In this document: positions 43,885 to 52,303 of the stretch, piece after piece
Position numbering within the stretch: the stretch's first letter is position 1
Layout of the letters: each line of letters begins with the position of its first letter
Origin: Alphaproteobacteria bacterium
Lineage (GTDB): Bacteria; Pseudomonadota; Alphaproteobacteria; Caulobacterales; Caulobacteraceae
Assembly: GCA_018821435.1 (NCBI GenBank)
Contig: JAHJME010000015.1
Location: forward strand, 124,001 to 188,000
Direction of reading: 5' to 3'
Length of the DNA stretch: 64,000 bases
Notes under the pieces: model-generated
What the model was told of the DNA's origin: nothing
Databases searched by the model: none
Seen by the model: only the letters and a program-made list of their open reading frames with translations
Position numbers and translations under genes: made by a program

Positions 43885-44757
43885 CTAACGCGCCATCTCG
43901 CTCAGCACATCTCGCACCAGGTCCGGCCGTTCCATCGGCAGGAAGTGGCTCGTGCCGGGGATCACGTCGATCCGCACGCGGCCCGTGGCCTCGAGTTCGG
44001 CCTGTCCGTCGTCCAGCCGCGCGGTCGAGCCGATCTCGGCGCGCAGGATGCGGATCGGGCAGCGCGCGGCGCGAAACGCACTCCAGGGGTCGTAATGGTG
44101 GGTGCGGAAGTTCGACGCCTCCCAGGCCGGCGTGCAGGTCAGGGTGACCTCGCCGTTCTCGGTCTCGCGGAACCCCGCCTCGACGTAGTCGGCCAGTTGC
44201 GCCGGGGTCCAGGTGCGGAAGGCGCCCCGGCCCGTATAGGCCTCGACCGCCGCCACCTTGCTGGGAAACACCGCGCGCCGGCGGGTGGCGCCGTCGGCCA
44301 GCGGATTGTCGGTCATCTCGGTCGCCTGCTGGGTGGGCGCGAAGATCACCGGATCGAACAGGGCCAGGGCCTTCACCCGCGCCGGCTGGGCGGCGGCGGC
44401 CAGCAGGCTGGAGGTGCCGCCCATGGAATGGCCGGCCAGCACCACGGGGCCGTCGGTTTCCGCCGCCACCAGGGCCAGCAGATCGTCGCGGAACTCGTGC
44501 CAGCCCTCGCGGCCCTCGGCCACCGCCGGCAGGCTGGACGCGCCATGGCCGCGCATGTCCACGGCCAGGATCCGCAGGCTCCCGCCCAGGGGCGCCAGGA
44601 TGGTCCGGTAGGTGCGGGCGTTGAAGCCGTTGGCGTGGGAGAACACCACGTCCACGGGCCGGTCGGCGGGACCGAAGTCCAGCACCGCCATCTCGCCGCC
44701 CCGCGTCGGCAGCGCCACCCGCCGCGCCCGCGGCTCGAATTCGACCATCGCGTTCAT
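43885..44757 (-). CDS. alpha/beta hydrolase
   Basis: A 290-residue alpha/beta-fold hydrolase. It shows VVFSHANGFNARTYRTILAP (the oxyanion region), ILAVDMRGHGASSLP, the nucleophile elbow VVLAGHSMGGTSSLL, and a late histidine in DVIPGTSHFLPMERPD. It has no signal peptide. The substrate is unknown; such enzymes split esters or act as haloperoxidase-like or epoxide hydrolases. It may be cotranscribed with the MFS gene upstream (41 bases between). Confidence 0.88.
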   Translation of the reverse strand: MNAMVEFEPRARRVALPTRGGEMAVLDFGPADRPVDVVFSHANGFNARTYRTILAPLGGSLRILAVDMRGHGASSLPAVAEGREGWHEFRDDLLALVAAETDGPVVLAGHSMGGTSSLLAAAAQPARVKALALFDPVIFAPTQQATEMTDNPLADGATRRRAVFPSKVAAVEAYTGRGAFRTWTPAQLADYVEAGFRETENGEVTLTCTPAWEASNFRTHHYDPWSAFRAARCPIRILRAEIGSTARLDDGQAELEATGRVRIDVIPGTSHFLPMERPDLVRDVLSEMAR

Positions 44758-44798
44758 GCAAGCTTCCTATCGCGGTGACGTCGCGAGAGGAAACCTCA

Positions 44799-46082
44799 TC
44801 AGGCGGGAACGGGCGTCGCGGCGGGACCGTCGCCGGGCCGGCGGATCATCAGCGCCGCGCAGGCCGCGACGATCCCCAAACAGCCCGCGATGATGAATGC
44901 GCCCATGTAGTTGCCCTGGATGTCGCGCAGCACGCCCGCGCCGAACGCCGCCGTCGCCGCGCCCACCTGGTGACCGAAGGCGATCCAGCCGAACACGATG
45001 GGCCCCTCGCGCTCGCCGAAGCTCTCCGTCGCCAGCTTGACGGTGGGCGGGACCGTGGCCAGCCAGTCCAGGCCGTAGAACACCGCGAAGATCGACAGGC
45101 TGACCACATCGAAGCTGAGGAAGGGCAGAGCCATCAGCGAGAGGCCGCGCAGGGCGTAGTAGACGAACAGCAGCTTGCGCGGGTCGTAGCGGTCGGTCAG
45201 CCAGCCGGACGCCGTGGTGCCGACGATGTCGAACGCCCCCATGGCCGCCAGCAGCGCCCCGGCCTGGACCAGCGCCAGGCCGTTGTCGCCGCAATATGAG
45301 ATCAGGTGGGTGCCCACCAGGCCGTTGGTGGTGAAGCCGCAGACGAAGAAGGTGGCGAACAGCAGCCAGAAGGCGGGGTTGCGCGAGGCCTTCACCAGGA
45401 CGGACAGCGCCAGCTTCACCGCGTCGCCGGCCCGCCCGCGTGGCGGCGCCGCCTCGACCTCGGTCCCGCCGTACGCGGGCTGGCCGATGTCGGATGGCCG
45501 CTCGGGCATCAGGAAGAACACCAGCGGGACCAGCAGGGCGGCCACCAGCGACACCGCGATCACCACCGGCTGCCAGCCGCCGGTCTGGGCCAGCGCCGCC
45601 ATGCCGGGCAGGAAGATCAGCGAACCCGTCGCCGTCGAGGCGCTGAGCAGGCCCATGACCAGCCCGCGCTGCTTGACGAACCAGCGGTTCACCACCGTCG
45701 CGCCCATGGCCAGCGCCACCGCGCCACTGCCGAAGCCGGACAGCACGCCCCAGGTCAGCAGGTATTGCCAGGGCTCGGTCATGGACAGGCTGAGCGCGGT
45801 CGAGCCGCTCATCAGCACCAGGCCGGCCAGCAGGGTGCGCTTGAGGCCCAGCGTCTGCATCAGCGCCGCGGCGAACGGGCCAACCAGGCCGTACAGGAAG
45901 ATGCCGATGGCGGCGGCGGCCGAGAGCTGGCCCCGCTCCCAGCCGAACGTCTGGTGCAGCGGCGTCAGCAGCACGCCCGGCGCCGAACGCAGGCCGGCGG
46001 CCGCCAACAGGCTCAGGAACGTGATCCCGGCGACCACCCAGGCGTAGTTCTGGCCGAAGGGGCGGCGTTGTGCTATTGTCAT
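44799..46082 (-). CDS. MFS transporter
   Basis: A 427-residue inner-membrane transporter with about twelve helices and a central loop near residue 195-225. Seen: YAWVVAGITFLSLLAAAGLR in helix 1 and GPFAAALMQTLGLKRTLLAG (motif A-like). The second half has GAFDIVGTTASGWLTDRYDP. It resembles monocarboxylate/oxalate-type MFS proteins. Its ATG lies 3 bases from one copy of an inverted 13-bp site shared with the divergent tetR gene, so it is probably repressed by that regulator. Confidence 0.88.
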   Translation of the reverse strand: MTIAQRRPFGQNYAWVVAGITFLSLLAAAGLRSAPGVLLTPLHQTFGWERGQLSAAAAIGIFLYGLVGPFAAALMQTLGLKRTLLAGLVLMSGSTALSLSMTEPWQYLLTWGVLSGFGSGAVALAMGATVVNRWFVKQRGLVMGLLSASTATGSLIFLPGMAALAQTGGWQPVVIAVSLVAALLVPLVFFLMPERPSDIGQPAYGGTEVEAAPPRGRAGDAVKLALSVLVKASRNPAFWLLFATFFVCGFTTNGLVGTHLISYCGDNGLALVQAGALLAAMGAFDIVGTTASGWLTDRYDPRKLLFVYYALRGLSLMALPFLSFDVVSLSIFAVFYGLDWLATVPPTVKLATESFGEREGPIVFGWIAFGHQVGAATAAFGAGVLRDIQGNYMGAFIIAGCLGIVAACAALMIRRPGDGPAATPVPA

Positions 46083-46085
46083 GTG

Positions 46086-46135
46086 ACTGACCGGTACGGT
46101 AATTGGAAGCTCATTTTCCTTACGTACTGGTCTGT
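46086..46135. promoter_or_regulatory. paired inverted operator sites between MFS and tetR genes
   Basis: CGTACCGGTCAGT on the minus strand (46098-46086) and CGTACTGGTCTGT on the plus strand (46123-46135): two near-identical 13-bp sites facing opposite ways, 24 bases apart, in a 72-base divergent promoter. Good candidate for the binding sites of the adjacent TetR protein. Confidence 0.6.
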
Positions 46136-46154
46136 AACATTGTCAAGGTTCGCC

Positions 46155-46763
46155 ATGACCAAAGCCGCGCAAGTCGCCCCCAAGGGGCCCAAGGCCGCCG
46201 ATCGCATCCTGACCACGGCCAACGAACTGTTCTATCGCGAAGGCACCCGCGCCGTCGGCGTGGACGAGATCGTCTCGCGGGCCGGCGCCACCAAGCCGAC
46301 GTTGTACCGCGCCTTCCCCTCCAAGGATCACCTGATCGCGGCCTATCTGGCGGCGCAGGGCGAAGGGTTCTGGGAATACTTCGAGGCGGCGGTCCAGAAG
46401 CATCCGGACGACCCGAAGGCGCAGTTGCTGGGCTTCTTCGACGCCCTGTCCGAACGCGCGACGCGGCCCGGCTATCGCGGCTGCGCCCTGACCAACGCGG
46501 CGGTGGAGTATCCGGCCGCCGCACACCCCGGCCGCCTGGTCTCGGTGGAGCACAAGCAAGGCCTGCGCGAACGCCTGCGCGAGATGACCAAGGCGATGGA
46601 CGCCCGCAAGCCCAAGAAGCTGGCCGACTCCCTGCTGCTGCTGATCGAGGGCGTCTACGTCTCCAGCCAGTTGTTCGGCAAGGACGGCCCCGCCGGCGCG
46701 GCGCGCGGCGCGGCCGAGGCGCTGATCGACGCCCATACGCGCGGCGACCCCAAGCCGGCGTGA
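46155..46763 (+). CDS. TetR/AcrR family regulator
   Basis: A 202-residue one-component regulator. The HTH region is ADRILTTANELFYREGTRAV then VDEIVSRAGATKPTLYRAF and PSKDHLIAAYL, the YAF/TetR_C_6-like subgroup. The C-terminal half has GYRGCALTNAAVEYPAAAHP, a segment common in this subgroup. I start at ATG 46155 (MTKAAQVAPK); the open frame extends far upstream through the MFS gene, but with no plausible start. It probably represses itself and the divergent MFS gene through the paired sites. Confidence 0.9.
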   Translation: MTKAAQVAPKGPKAADRILTTANELFYREGTRAVGVDEIVSRAGATKPTLYRAFPSKDHLIAAYLAAQGEGFWEYFEAAVQKHPDDPKAQLLGFFDALSERATRPGYRGCALTNAAVEYPAAAHPGRLVSVEHKQGLRERLREMTKAMDARKPKKLADSLLLLIEGVYVSSQLFGKDGPAGAARGAAEALIDAHTRGDPKPA

Positions 46764-46825
46764 GAGCCCTCTAGCCTTCCCCGGCGTCCGGGCGCGATGA
46801 TCCCTCCAAAGCCAGGGAGGACGCC

Positions 46826-47701
46826 ATGAACGCGCCGGCCGCCATCGACATCACCACCACCGACTGGACGTGTTTCGACGTCACGATCCAGGACCACGTC
46901 GCCCACATCCAGCTGAAGCGTCCCGAGGCCATGAACACCATGGTCCGTGACTTCTGGAACGAGCTGCCCGCCATCGTCCGCGACATCGACGACAACGCGC
47001 GCGCCCGCTGCATCGTCATCTCGTCCACCGGCAAGCACTTCTGCGCCGGCATGGATTTGGCCGTGTTCCAGGGCGGCGGCTCGACGTCGGCGGCGGCCTC
47101 GCAGGACCGGCACATCAACGCCGAGGCCATGCGCTACCACGTGAAGGAGCTGCAGAACGCCTTCTCCTGCCTGGACGAGGCGCGGATGCCGGTGATCGCG
47201 GCGATCCAGGGGGGCTGCGTCGGCGGGGCGGTCGACATGACCAGCGCCTGCGACATCCGCTACTGCACCAGCGACGCCTTCTTCGTGATCCAGGAGATCA
47301 ACATCGGCATGACCGCCGACGTCGGCACCTTCCCGCGTCTGTGCAAGCTGATCCCAGAGGGCTGGGTGCGCGAACTGGCCTACACCGGCCGCCGCCTGAT
47401 GGCCCACCGCGCCCGCGAGATCGGCCTGGTCAACGAGGTGTTCGACAGCCACGAAGAGGTCGTCGCCCACGCCCTGGCCACCGCCCGCGAGATCGCCGGC
47501 AAGGCGCCGCTGGCCGTCACCGGCTCGAAGGTGATGATCAACTACGCCCGCGACCACACCATCAAGGACGGCCTGGACTATATCGCCGTCTGGCAGACCG
47601 CGATGTTCTCCGGCCCCCACATGGCCGAAGCCTTCAAGGCCAAGGCCGAAAGGCGCGACGGCGATTTCGTCGACCTCGCGCCGCTCCGTAAGGGGATGTG
47701 A
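46826..47701 (+). CDS. crotonase family protein, dienoyl-CoA isomerase-like
   Basis: A 291-residue crotonase. The oxyanion loops are STGKHFCAGMDLAVFQ and IQGGCVGGAVDMTSACDIRY. The catalytic region reads FFVIQEINIGMTADVGTFPR, keeping the Glu and the Asp of ADVGT found in delta(3,5)-delta(2,4)-dienoyl-CoA isomerases (ECH1 type), so isomerase activity is more likely than plain hydration. GGGAGGA lies just before ATG 46826. It follows tetR by 62 bases, perhaps in the same transcript. Element 4 follows. Confidence 0.87.
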   Translation: MNAPAAIDITTTDWTCFDVTIQDHVAHIQLKRPEAMNTMVRDFWNELPAIVRDIDDNARARCIVISSTGKHFCAGMDLAVFQGGGSTSAAASQDRHINAEAMRYHVKELQNAFSCLDEARMPVIAAIQGGCVGGAVDMTSACDIRYCTSDAFFVIQEINIGMTADVGTFPRLCKLIPEGWVRELAYTGRRLMAHRAREIGLVNEVFDSHEEVVAHALATAREIAGKAPLAVTGSKVMINYARDHTIKDGLDYIAVWQTAMFSGPHMAEAFKAKAERRDGDFVDLAPLRKGM

Positions 47702-47709
47702 GGCTCACG

Positions 47710-47859
47710 CTCCTCCCTCGTCCCGAAGAGGACGGGGGAGGTGGCAGCGAAGCTGACGGAGGGGGCGCTAGGCCTCAGGCTCGGAGTTGGCCGCCTAGCG
47801 CCCCCTCCGTCTCGCCGCGTGCCGCGCCGATCCACCTCCCCCGCTTCGCAAGGGAGGAG
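47710..47859. repeat. nested inverted-repeat element between convergent genes (element 4)
   Basis: Outer arms CTCCTCCCT (47710-47718) and AGGGAGGAG (47851-47859) enclose a perfect 19-bp inverted repeat: left arm 47755-47773 (GACGGAGGGGGCGCTAGGC), right arm 47793-47811, with a 19-base loop. The longest hairpin in the window. It fills the gap between the crotonase and pentapeptide-protein stops. Confidence 0.75.
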
Positions 47860-47867
47860 CTGTTTCG

Positions 47868-49082
47868 CTAGATTTCCATCTCGGCGCCGGTGAGGTCGCA
47901 GCCGGCGATGCGGGCGCCGTCCATCTGGGCTTCCAGGAAGCGCGCGCGCGGCGCGTGGGCCCCGCGCAGGTCGGCCCCGCGCAGCGAGGCGCGGCTGAAG
48001 TCGGTGCGCACGAAGCGCGCGTCGCCGATGGCCAGAGGACCCATCTTGGCCCCGCGCATGTCGGCCCGGGCCAGCTGGGCGTCGGTGAAGCGGGCGCCCC
48101 GCAGGTCGGCCTCGCGCAGGTTGGCGCCTCGGAAATCGCAGCCCGAGAGGTCAGCGCCCTGGAACTGCGCGCCCTCCAGGTCCATGCCGAAGAAGATCGA
48201 CTTGGGCGCCGAAAGCCCCGACAGCCGCCGCTTCTTCAGCGACTTCAGCGGCCGGAAGTCCACCTCGGTCATCTTCAGCACCTGGCCCTGGCGGCCGGCG
48301 CTGTCGCAGAACTGCTCGTGCTCGGCCATCACCTCGCTCAGCGACTTGTCGTCGATGTAGAAGATCGGCGGCGGCGCGCGCAGCACGTCGGTCAGGTCGG
48401 CGTCGTCCAGCCGCGCCTGGCTCAAATTCACATTGGTCAGCACGGCGCGCCGCATCGAGGCGCCCGTCAGGTCGGCTCCGCCCAGGTCCGCGCCCGACAG
48501 GTCGGCGCCGTCCAGCACCGCGCGCATCAGCTTGGCGCCCGTCAGGATCGCGCCCGACAGGTTGGCGTCGGTGAAGTCGCTGCTCATCGCCACGGCGCCG
48601 CTCATCTGGGCGCCGGCCAGGTTGGCTCCGGCCAGGACGGCGTAGTTCAGTTCGCCCGGCCGGTGCTCGTGGCGCAGGATCCGGAAGCCGTCCAGCTTGT
48701 CCTGCAGCGCGATCCGGCCCTCGCGCAGGTCGCAGCCGGCCAGTTCGGCGCCCGCCAGATTCGCCCCTCGCATGCAGGCGCCGCGCAGGTCGGCCCGCTT
48801 CAGGTTCACGTGCCGCATATCGGCTTCGCGCAGGTCCGCGCCGAACAGGATCGCCCGCGAAAGGTTGGCCCGCGCCAGGGTCGCCCCCGACAGCCGCGCG
48901 CCCGTCAGGTCGGCGTCGCGCAGGTCGATGCCTTCCAGCGAACAGTTGGCGAGATCGGCATAGGTGAGGTTCAGCCGCCGTCCGCCCGCGCGGCCCGACA
49001 GATAGCGCTGGTGCGCGTCGAGCGCCTCGCGGAGCGCCTGGGCGTCGAGCGCCGTGTGGTGTTGTTGCGGTTGGGTCGACAT
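47868..49082 (-). CDS. pentapeptide-repeat protein
   Basis: A 404-residue protein made of A(D/N)LxG pentapeptides that fold as a square right-handed beta helix. Three repeat blocks are seen: about 40-120, 148-235 and 298-404. They are interrupted by two non-repeat inserts at about 121-147 (LREGRIALQDKL) and 236-297 (IFYIDDKSLSEVMAEHEQFC). The function is unknown: some members mimic DNA and protect gyrase, others are structural. No signal peptide or membrane part. Confidence 0.9.
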   Translation of the reverse strand: MSTQPQQHHTALDAQALREALDAHQRYLSGRAGGRRLNLTYADLANCSLEGIDLRDADLTGARLSGATLARANLSRAILFGADLREADMRHVNLKRADLRGACMRGANLAGAELAGCDLREGRIALQDKLDGFRILRHEHRPGELNYAVLAGANLAGAQMSGAVAMSSDFTDANLSGAILTGAKLMRAVLDGADLSGADLGGADLTGASMRRAVLTNVNLSQARLDDADLTDVLRAPPPIFYIDDKSLSEVMAEHEQFCDSAGRQGQVLKMTEVDFRPLKSLKKRRLSGLSAPKSIFFGMDLEGAQFQGADLSGCDFRGANLREADLRGARFTDAQLARADMRGAKMGPLAIGDARFVRTDFSRASLRGADLRGAHAPRARFLEAQMDGARIAGCDLTGAEMEI

Positions 49083-49176
49083 GGGGCCTGTGCGTTCACC
49101 ATGCGGCGCCGGCTTTAAGGATGAGTTGCGCGACAGCCTTAAGCGAACCTTGAACGCGGGTTTTTCTAGTGAAGCT

Positions 49177-50130
49177 TCAAAGCCATCCGCGTTTTTTGAA
49201 CCACAGCACCGGCAGGGCCGCGGCGACCAGCATGGCCAGCAGCGCCATGGGATAGCCCGCCTTCCAGTGCAGCTCGGGCAGGACGTCGAAATTCATTCCG
49301 TAGATCGACGCGATCAGCGTCGGCGGCATGAACACCACCGCCACCACCGAGAAGAACTTGATGATCCCGTTCTGCTCGATGTTGATCAGGCCCAGAGCCG
49401 CATCCAGCAGGAAGGCGATGTGCGACGACTGATGACTGGCGTGCTCGGTTAGCGACTGCACGTCGCGCTGTAGCGTCTTGAGATGGGCCCGGCACTCAGG
49501 ATCGTCGGTGATCTCCGTCGCCAGGCTGGCATAGCCGAGGGTGCGCGCCAGGCTGACGAGGCTGCCACGCGTCAGCGCCGTCACCGACTGGGCTTGGGCC
49601 AGGTCGGTGAGCAGTGGCCGAAAATTGCCGCCCTGGGGTCGCTTGAAGATGGCGCCGGACGCCTGCTCCACCTTGTCGCCCGTATCGTCCAGGATCTTCG
49701 CCAACCGCTCGATGATCGCGTCCATCAGGCCCAATAGGGCGGCGGTGCCGCTCTGGTGGTCATTGTCAGGCGCGCGCTCGGCGAAGACCGAGAAGGCGCG
49801 CAGCTCTTCGTAGCGCAGGGTGACCAGCATCCCCTTGGCCAGCACGAAGGTCACCGGCGTTGCGAACGGCTGGTCCTCCTGGCTGCGCGCCAGCAGGGTG
49901 GCGGTCATGAACGTGCCGCCGCACTCCTGGTAGAGGCGGCTGGACGGCTCCAGCGCCTGCATCTCCTCCACCGTGGGCAGTTGCAGGCCCAGAGCCGCCT
50001 CGACCGCGAGCTCTTCCTCGCGGGTAGGCTTCAGCAGGTCGAGCCAGAGGACGTCGGGGTCCGGCAACCAGCCGTCGGCGACCTGTTCCACCTGGGCGGC
50101 GCGATGTCCGCGCCGAAGCACCTTGAGCAT
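49177..50130 (-). CDS. corA: CorA family magnesium/divalent cation transporter
   Basis: A 317-residue protein with a large cytoplasmic N-terminal domain, a long stalk helix and two C-terminal membrane helices. The signature YGMNFD stands between them (PTLIASIYGMNFDVLPELHW), followed by the second helix and a basic tail. It forms pentamers that import Mg2+ (or Co2+/Zn2+). The ATG at 50130 gives the family start (MLKVLRRGH). It lies 60 bases downstream of the CHAP-protein gene on the same strand, with no clear terminator between. Confidence 0.92.
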   Translation of the reverse strand: MLKVLRRGHRAAQVEQVADGWLPDPDVLWLDLLKPTREEELAVEAALGLQLPTVEEMQALEPSSRLYQECGGTFMTATLLARSQEDQPFATPVTFVLAKGMLVTLRYEELRAFSVFAERAPDNDHQSGTAALLGLMDAIIERLAKILDDTGDKVEQASGAIFKRPQGGNFRPLLTDLAQAQSVTALTRGSLVSLARTLGYASLATEITDDPECRAHLKTLQRDVQSLTEHASHQSSHIAFLLDAALGLINIEQNGIIKFFSVVAVVFMPPTLIASIYGMNFDVLPELHWKAGYPMALLAMLVAAALPVLWFKKRGWL

Positions 50131-50190
50131 GGCCGCGCCTCCGCCCGCACCTTGTGGGCGTGCGTCGCAAGCGGCGTCAACCGCGCGGGG

Positions 50191-50877
50191 CTACTTGTTG
50201 TTGTTGGCGTCCCCGCCGCCGCCGCCCGTCGCCGCGGCGATCAGGGCCGCGATGCGGTCGGTGGAGTCGGCGGCCTGGCTCAGCACGCTGAGCGCGCCCT
50301 GGCCGGGGCGCACCGCGCCGGCCATCTGCGACGCGGCCGACTGGGCCACGGCGATGGCGCCGTTCTGAACCTTGGACATGCCGGAGGCCGCGATCATCCG
50401 CGCCGAGGCGTCCGGATAGATGAAGCCGTGCGTGGAATAGGTCGAACCGCCGAGGTCGCGGTTGGGGTCGTACCAGACCTTGACCTGGCTCCAGTCGCCC
50501 GAGGGGGAGACGTCGATGACGGTGACGTCCTTCTCCACCTTGCCACGCGAACCCTCGATCGGGCTCCAGTTGGCGTGGGTGATCTGCACGACGCGGTCGG
50601 TCAGCACCTGGCTGACCACGGCCACGTGGCCAAGGCGCATGCGTTGGGTGGGCTTGAAGCACAGCACCGCGCCGGCGCGGGGCTGGAATCCGGTCTCATA
50701 TTTGCCCGAGGCTTGCTGCCACCAGGTCCAGGCGTCGCCGAAAATCTGCACGCCCGAAATCAAGCGGGCGAAGGGCACGCACTGCCAATAGGTGTCGGCC
50801 ACCGCCCCTGCGGGCGTGAAGGCGACGAAGGCCGCGGCGGCCAGGGAACCCAGAAGGGCCCGCGTCCGTTTCAGCAT
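50191..50877 (-). CDS. exported CHAP-domain protein (putative peptidoglycan amidase)
   Basis: A 228-residue protein. A signal peptide (MLKRTRALLGSLAAAAFVAF, cleavage near TPAGAVA) leads to a CHAP domain: catalytic Cys in YWQCVPFARLIS, His in MRLGHVAVVSQV, and Asn/Asp in ITHANWSP. CHAP amidases cut peptidoglycan cross-links. After the domain comes an Ala/Gly-rich tail ending in a Gly run and NNNK. I start at ATG 50877, which precedes the signal; a start seven codons earlier is possible. Confidence 0.88.
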   Translation of the reverse strand: MLKRTRALLGSLAAAAFVAFTPAGAVADTYWQCVPFARLISGVQIFGDAWTWWQQASGKYETGFQPRAGAVLCFKPTQRMRLGHVAVVSQVLTDRVVQITHANWSPIEGSRGKVEKDVTVIDVSPSGDWSQVKVWYDPNRDLGGSTYSTHGFIYPDASARMIAASGMSKVQNGAIAVAQSAASQMAGAVRPGQGALSVLSQAADSTDRIAALIAAATGGGGGDANNNK

Positions 50878-51378
50878 CTTCGGTGAACTCCCCGACACTA
50901 CGAGTGAAGGGGTAACCGTATCTGCCTTGAGTGAAAAGAGGGTTTACGCCGCGTGGCGGGATGTCGCGCACGGTTTATCCACAGCCACGCTCAGGCATGA
51001 CCCCGAACATGCGTTCGAATGAGCCAGTTGACCTTAGCAACGCGCCAGTCAAAAGACGAAACCCAAGAAAACTATTGCGGCACGCTTGCGGAACATCTCG
51101 TAATTGAGCTCCGATTAACTTGCATTCGACCCTGCCCTTAACACCTTGTAATTTTTTCTAGTCTTTCCCTCACGTGAACGTAACAAGCCGAAACAAGAGC
51201 TCGGCGTCGGGCCGCGAGGGTTCGCCAAGACTCGCCTAAGAGGAGAAATCCCGCTTCACGAGCCCGTGAGCGGGATCAACCGTGCACAAAAAAGCGGCGC
51301 TGTAGAAAGTCACGCCACGCCCTAGTCATACGCGTATGGGTCGATTAGATACGTGTACGAATATCGCCGGAGGAACTG
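50878..51378. other. long intergenic region between CHAP and terC genes
   Basis: About 500 bases without a supported gene, unusual in this window. It holds a strong hairpin (ATCCCGCTTCACG with CGTGAGCGGGAT, about 51248-51276), with a T/C-rich tail on the minus strand. The 12-bp palindrome at 51327-51338 lies close to terC. A low-G+C stretch lies around 51095-51180. I looked for the manganese (yybP-ykoY) riboswitch often found before terC genes and did not see its GGGGAGTA or closing motif. The region could be a long leader or carry a small RNA. Confidence 0.5.
51327..51338. promoter_or_regulatory. palindrome upstream of terC
   Basis: CATACGCGTATG, a perfect 12-bp palindrome 40 bases before the terC ATG. 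Candidate operator; the protein is not identifiable from sequence. Confidence 0.35.
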
Positions 51379-52170
51379 ATGGATATCGCCGCGCTCGTCG
51401 CCGACCCGGCCGCCTGGGCCGCGCTCATCACCCTCGTGGTGATGGAGGTCGTGCTGGGCATCGACAATCTGATCTTCATCTCGATCCTCTCGAACAAGCT
51501 GCCCGAACATCAGCGCGCGCGCACCCGCCGGATCGGCATCGCCCTGGCGCTGATCATGCGCCTGGGCCTGCTCTCGACCCTGGCCTTCATCGTCGGCCTG
51601 ACCCAGCCGGTGTTCGCCCTGCCTTGGCAGGGTCCGCTGAACGCGCAGGGCGTCCCGTCCTTCGAACTGGCATTCTCCTGGCGCGACCTGATCCTGATCG
51701 CCGGCGGCCTGTTCCTGGTGTGGAAGGCGACGATCGAGATCCACGAAAAGGTCGATCCCGCGGAGACCCACGGCGTCGTGGACGCCAAGGGCAAGATGAT
51801 CACCAACGTCGGCACGGCGATCTTCCAGATCATCCTGCTGGACCTGGTGTTCTCGATCGACTCGATCCTGACGGCGGTCGGCATGACCGACCACCTGCCG
51901 ATCATGATCGTGGCCGTGGTCATCGCCGTCGGCGTGATGCTGGTGGCCGCCGATCCGCTGGCCGACTTCATCAACAAGAACCCGACCGTGGTGATGCTGG
52001 CCTTGGGCTTCCTGCTGATGATCGGCGCGGTGCTGATCGCCGACGGCTTCGGCGTCCACGTGCCCAAGGGCTACATCTACGCCGCCATGGCCTTCTCCGC
52101 CGGCGTCGAGGCGCTGAACATGCTGTCCCGCCGCAAGACACCGAAGGTCGACGACAAGACGCTGCACTGA
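51379..52170 (+). CDS. TerC family membrane protein (putative manganese exporter)
   Basis: A 263-residue inner-membrane protein with seven or more helices. It has the paired TerC acidic motifs [18 protein letters not shown] (helix 2) and [15 protein letters not shown] (helix 4-5), plus [20 protein letters not shown]. Members such as Alx and MeeF/MeeY export Mn2+ and load exoenzymes. GGAGGA precedes ATG 51379 by six bases. The 500-base upstream region hints at complex control. Confidence 0.9.
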   Translation: MDIAALVADPAAWAALITLVVMEVVLGIDNLIFISILSNKLPEHQRARTRRIGIALALIMRLGLLSTLAFIVGLTQPVFALPWQGPLNAQGVPSFELAFSWRDLILIAGGLFLVWKATIEIHEKVDPAETHGVVDAKGKMITNVGTAIFQIILLDLVFSIDSILTAVGMTDHLPIMIVAVVIAVGVMLVAADPLADFINKNPTVVMLALGFLLMIGAVLIADGFGVHVPKGYIYAAMAFSAGVEALNMLSRRKTPKVDDKTLH

Positions 52171-52184
52171 CTTCGGCCAAAATT

Positions 52185-52303
52185 GCTCCCCATCGGGGGA
52201 GCTGTCGGCGAATTCCGACTGAGGGGGTCCGCTCAAAAGGCGGGGATGACCCCCTCCACCGCTTCGCGGTCCCCCTCCCCCGAAAGGGGAGGAATTGGAG
52301 TGC
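52185..52303. repeat. inverted-repeat element between convergent genes (element 5)
   Basis: Hairpin GCTCCCC-ATCG-GGGGAGC (52185-52202), then GAGGGGGTC/GACCCCCTC arms, a CCTCCACCGCTTCGCGG core (complement-like to element 3) and a CCTCCCC-CGAAA-GGGGAGG hairpin. It ends next to the priA stop. Confidence 0.7.

Noticed and set aside
51000..51378. Manganese (yybP-ykoY) riboswitch before terC
   Set aside because: I searched for the conserved GGGGAGTA start and the closing GCGAGAC-type motif and found neither in the right arrangement.
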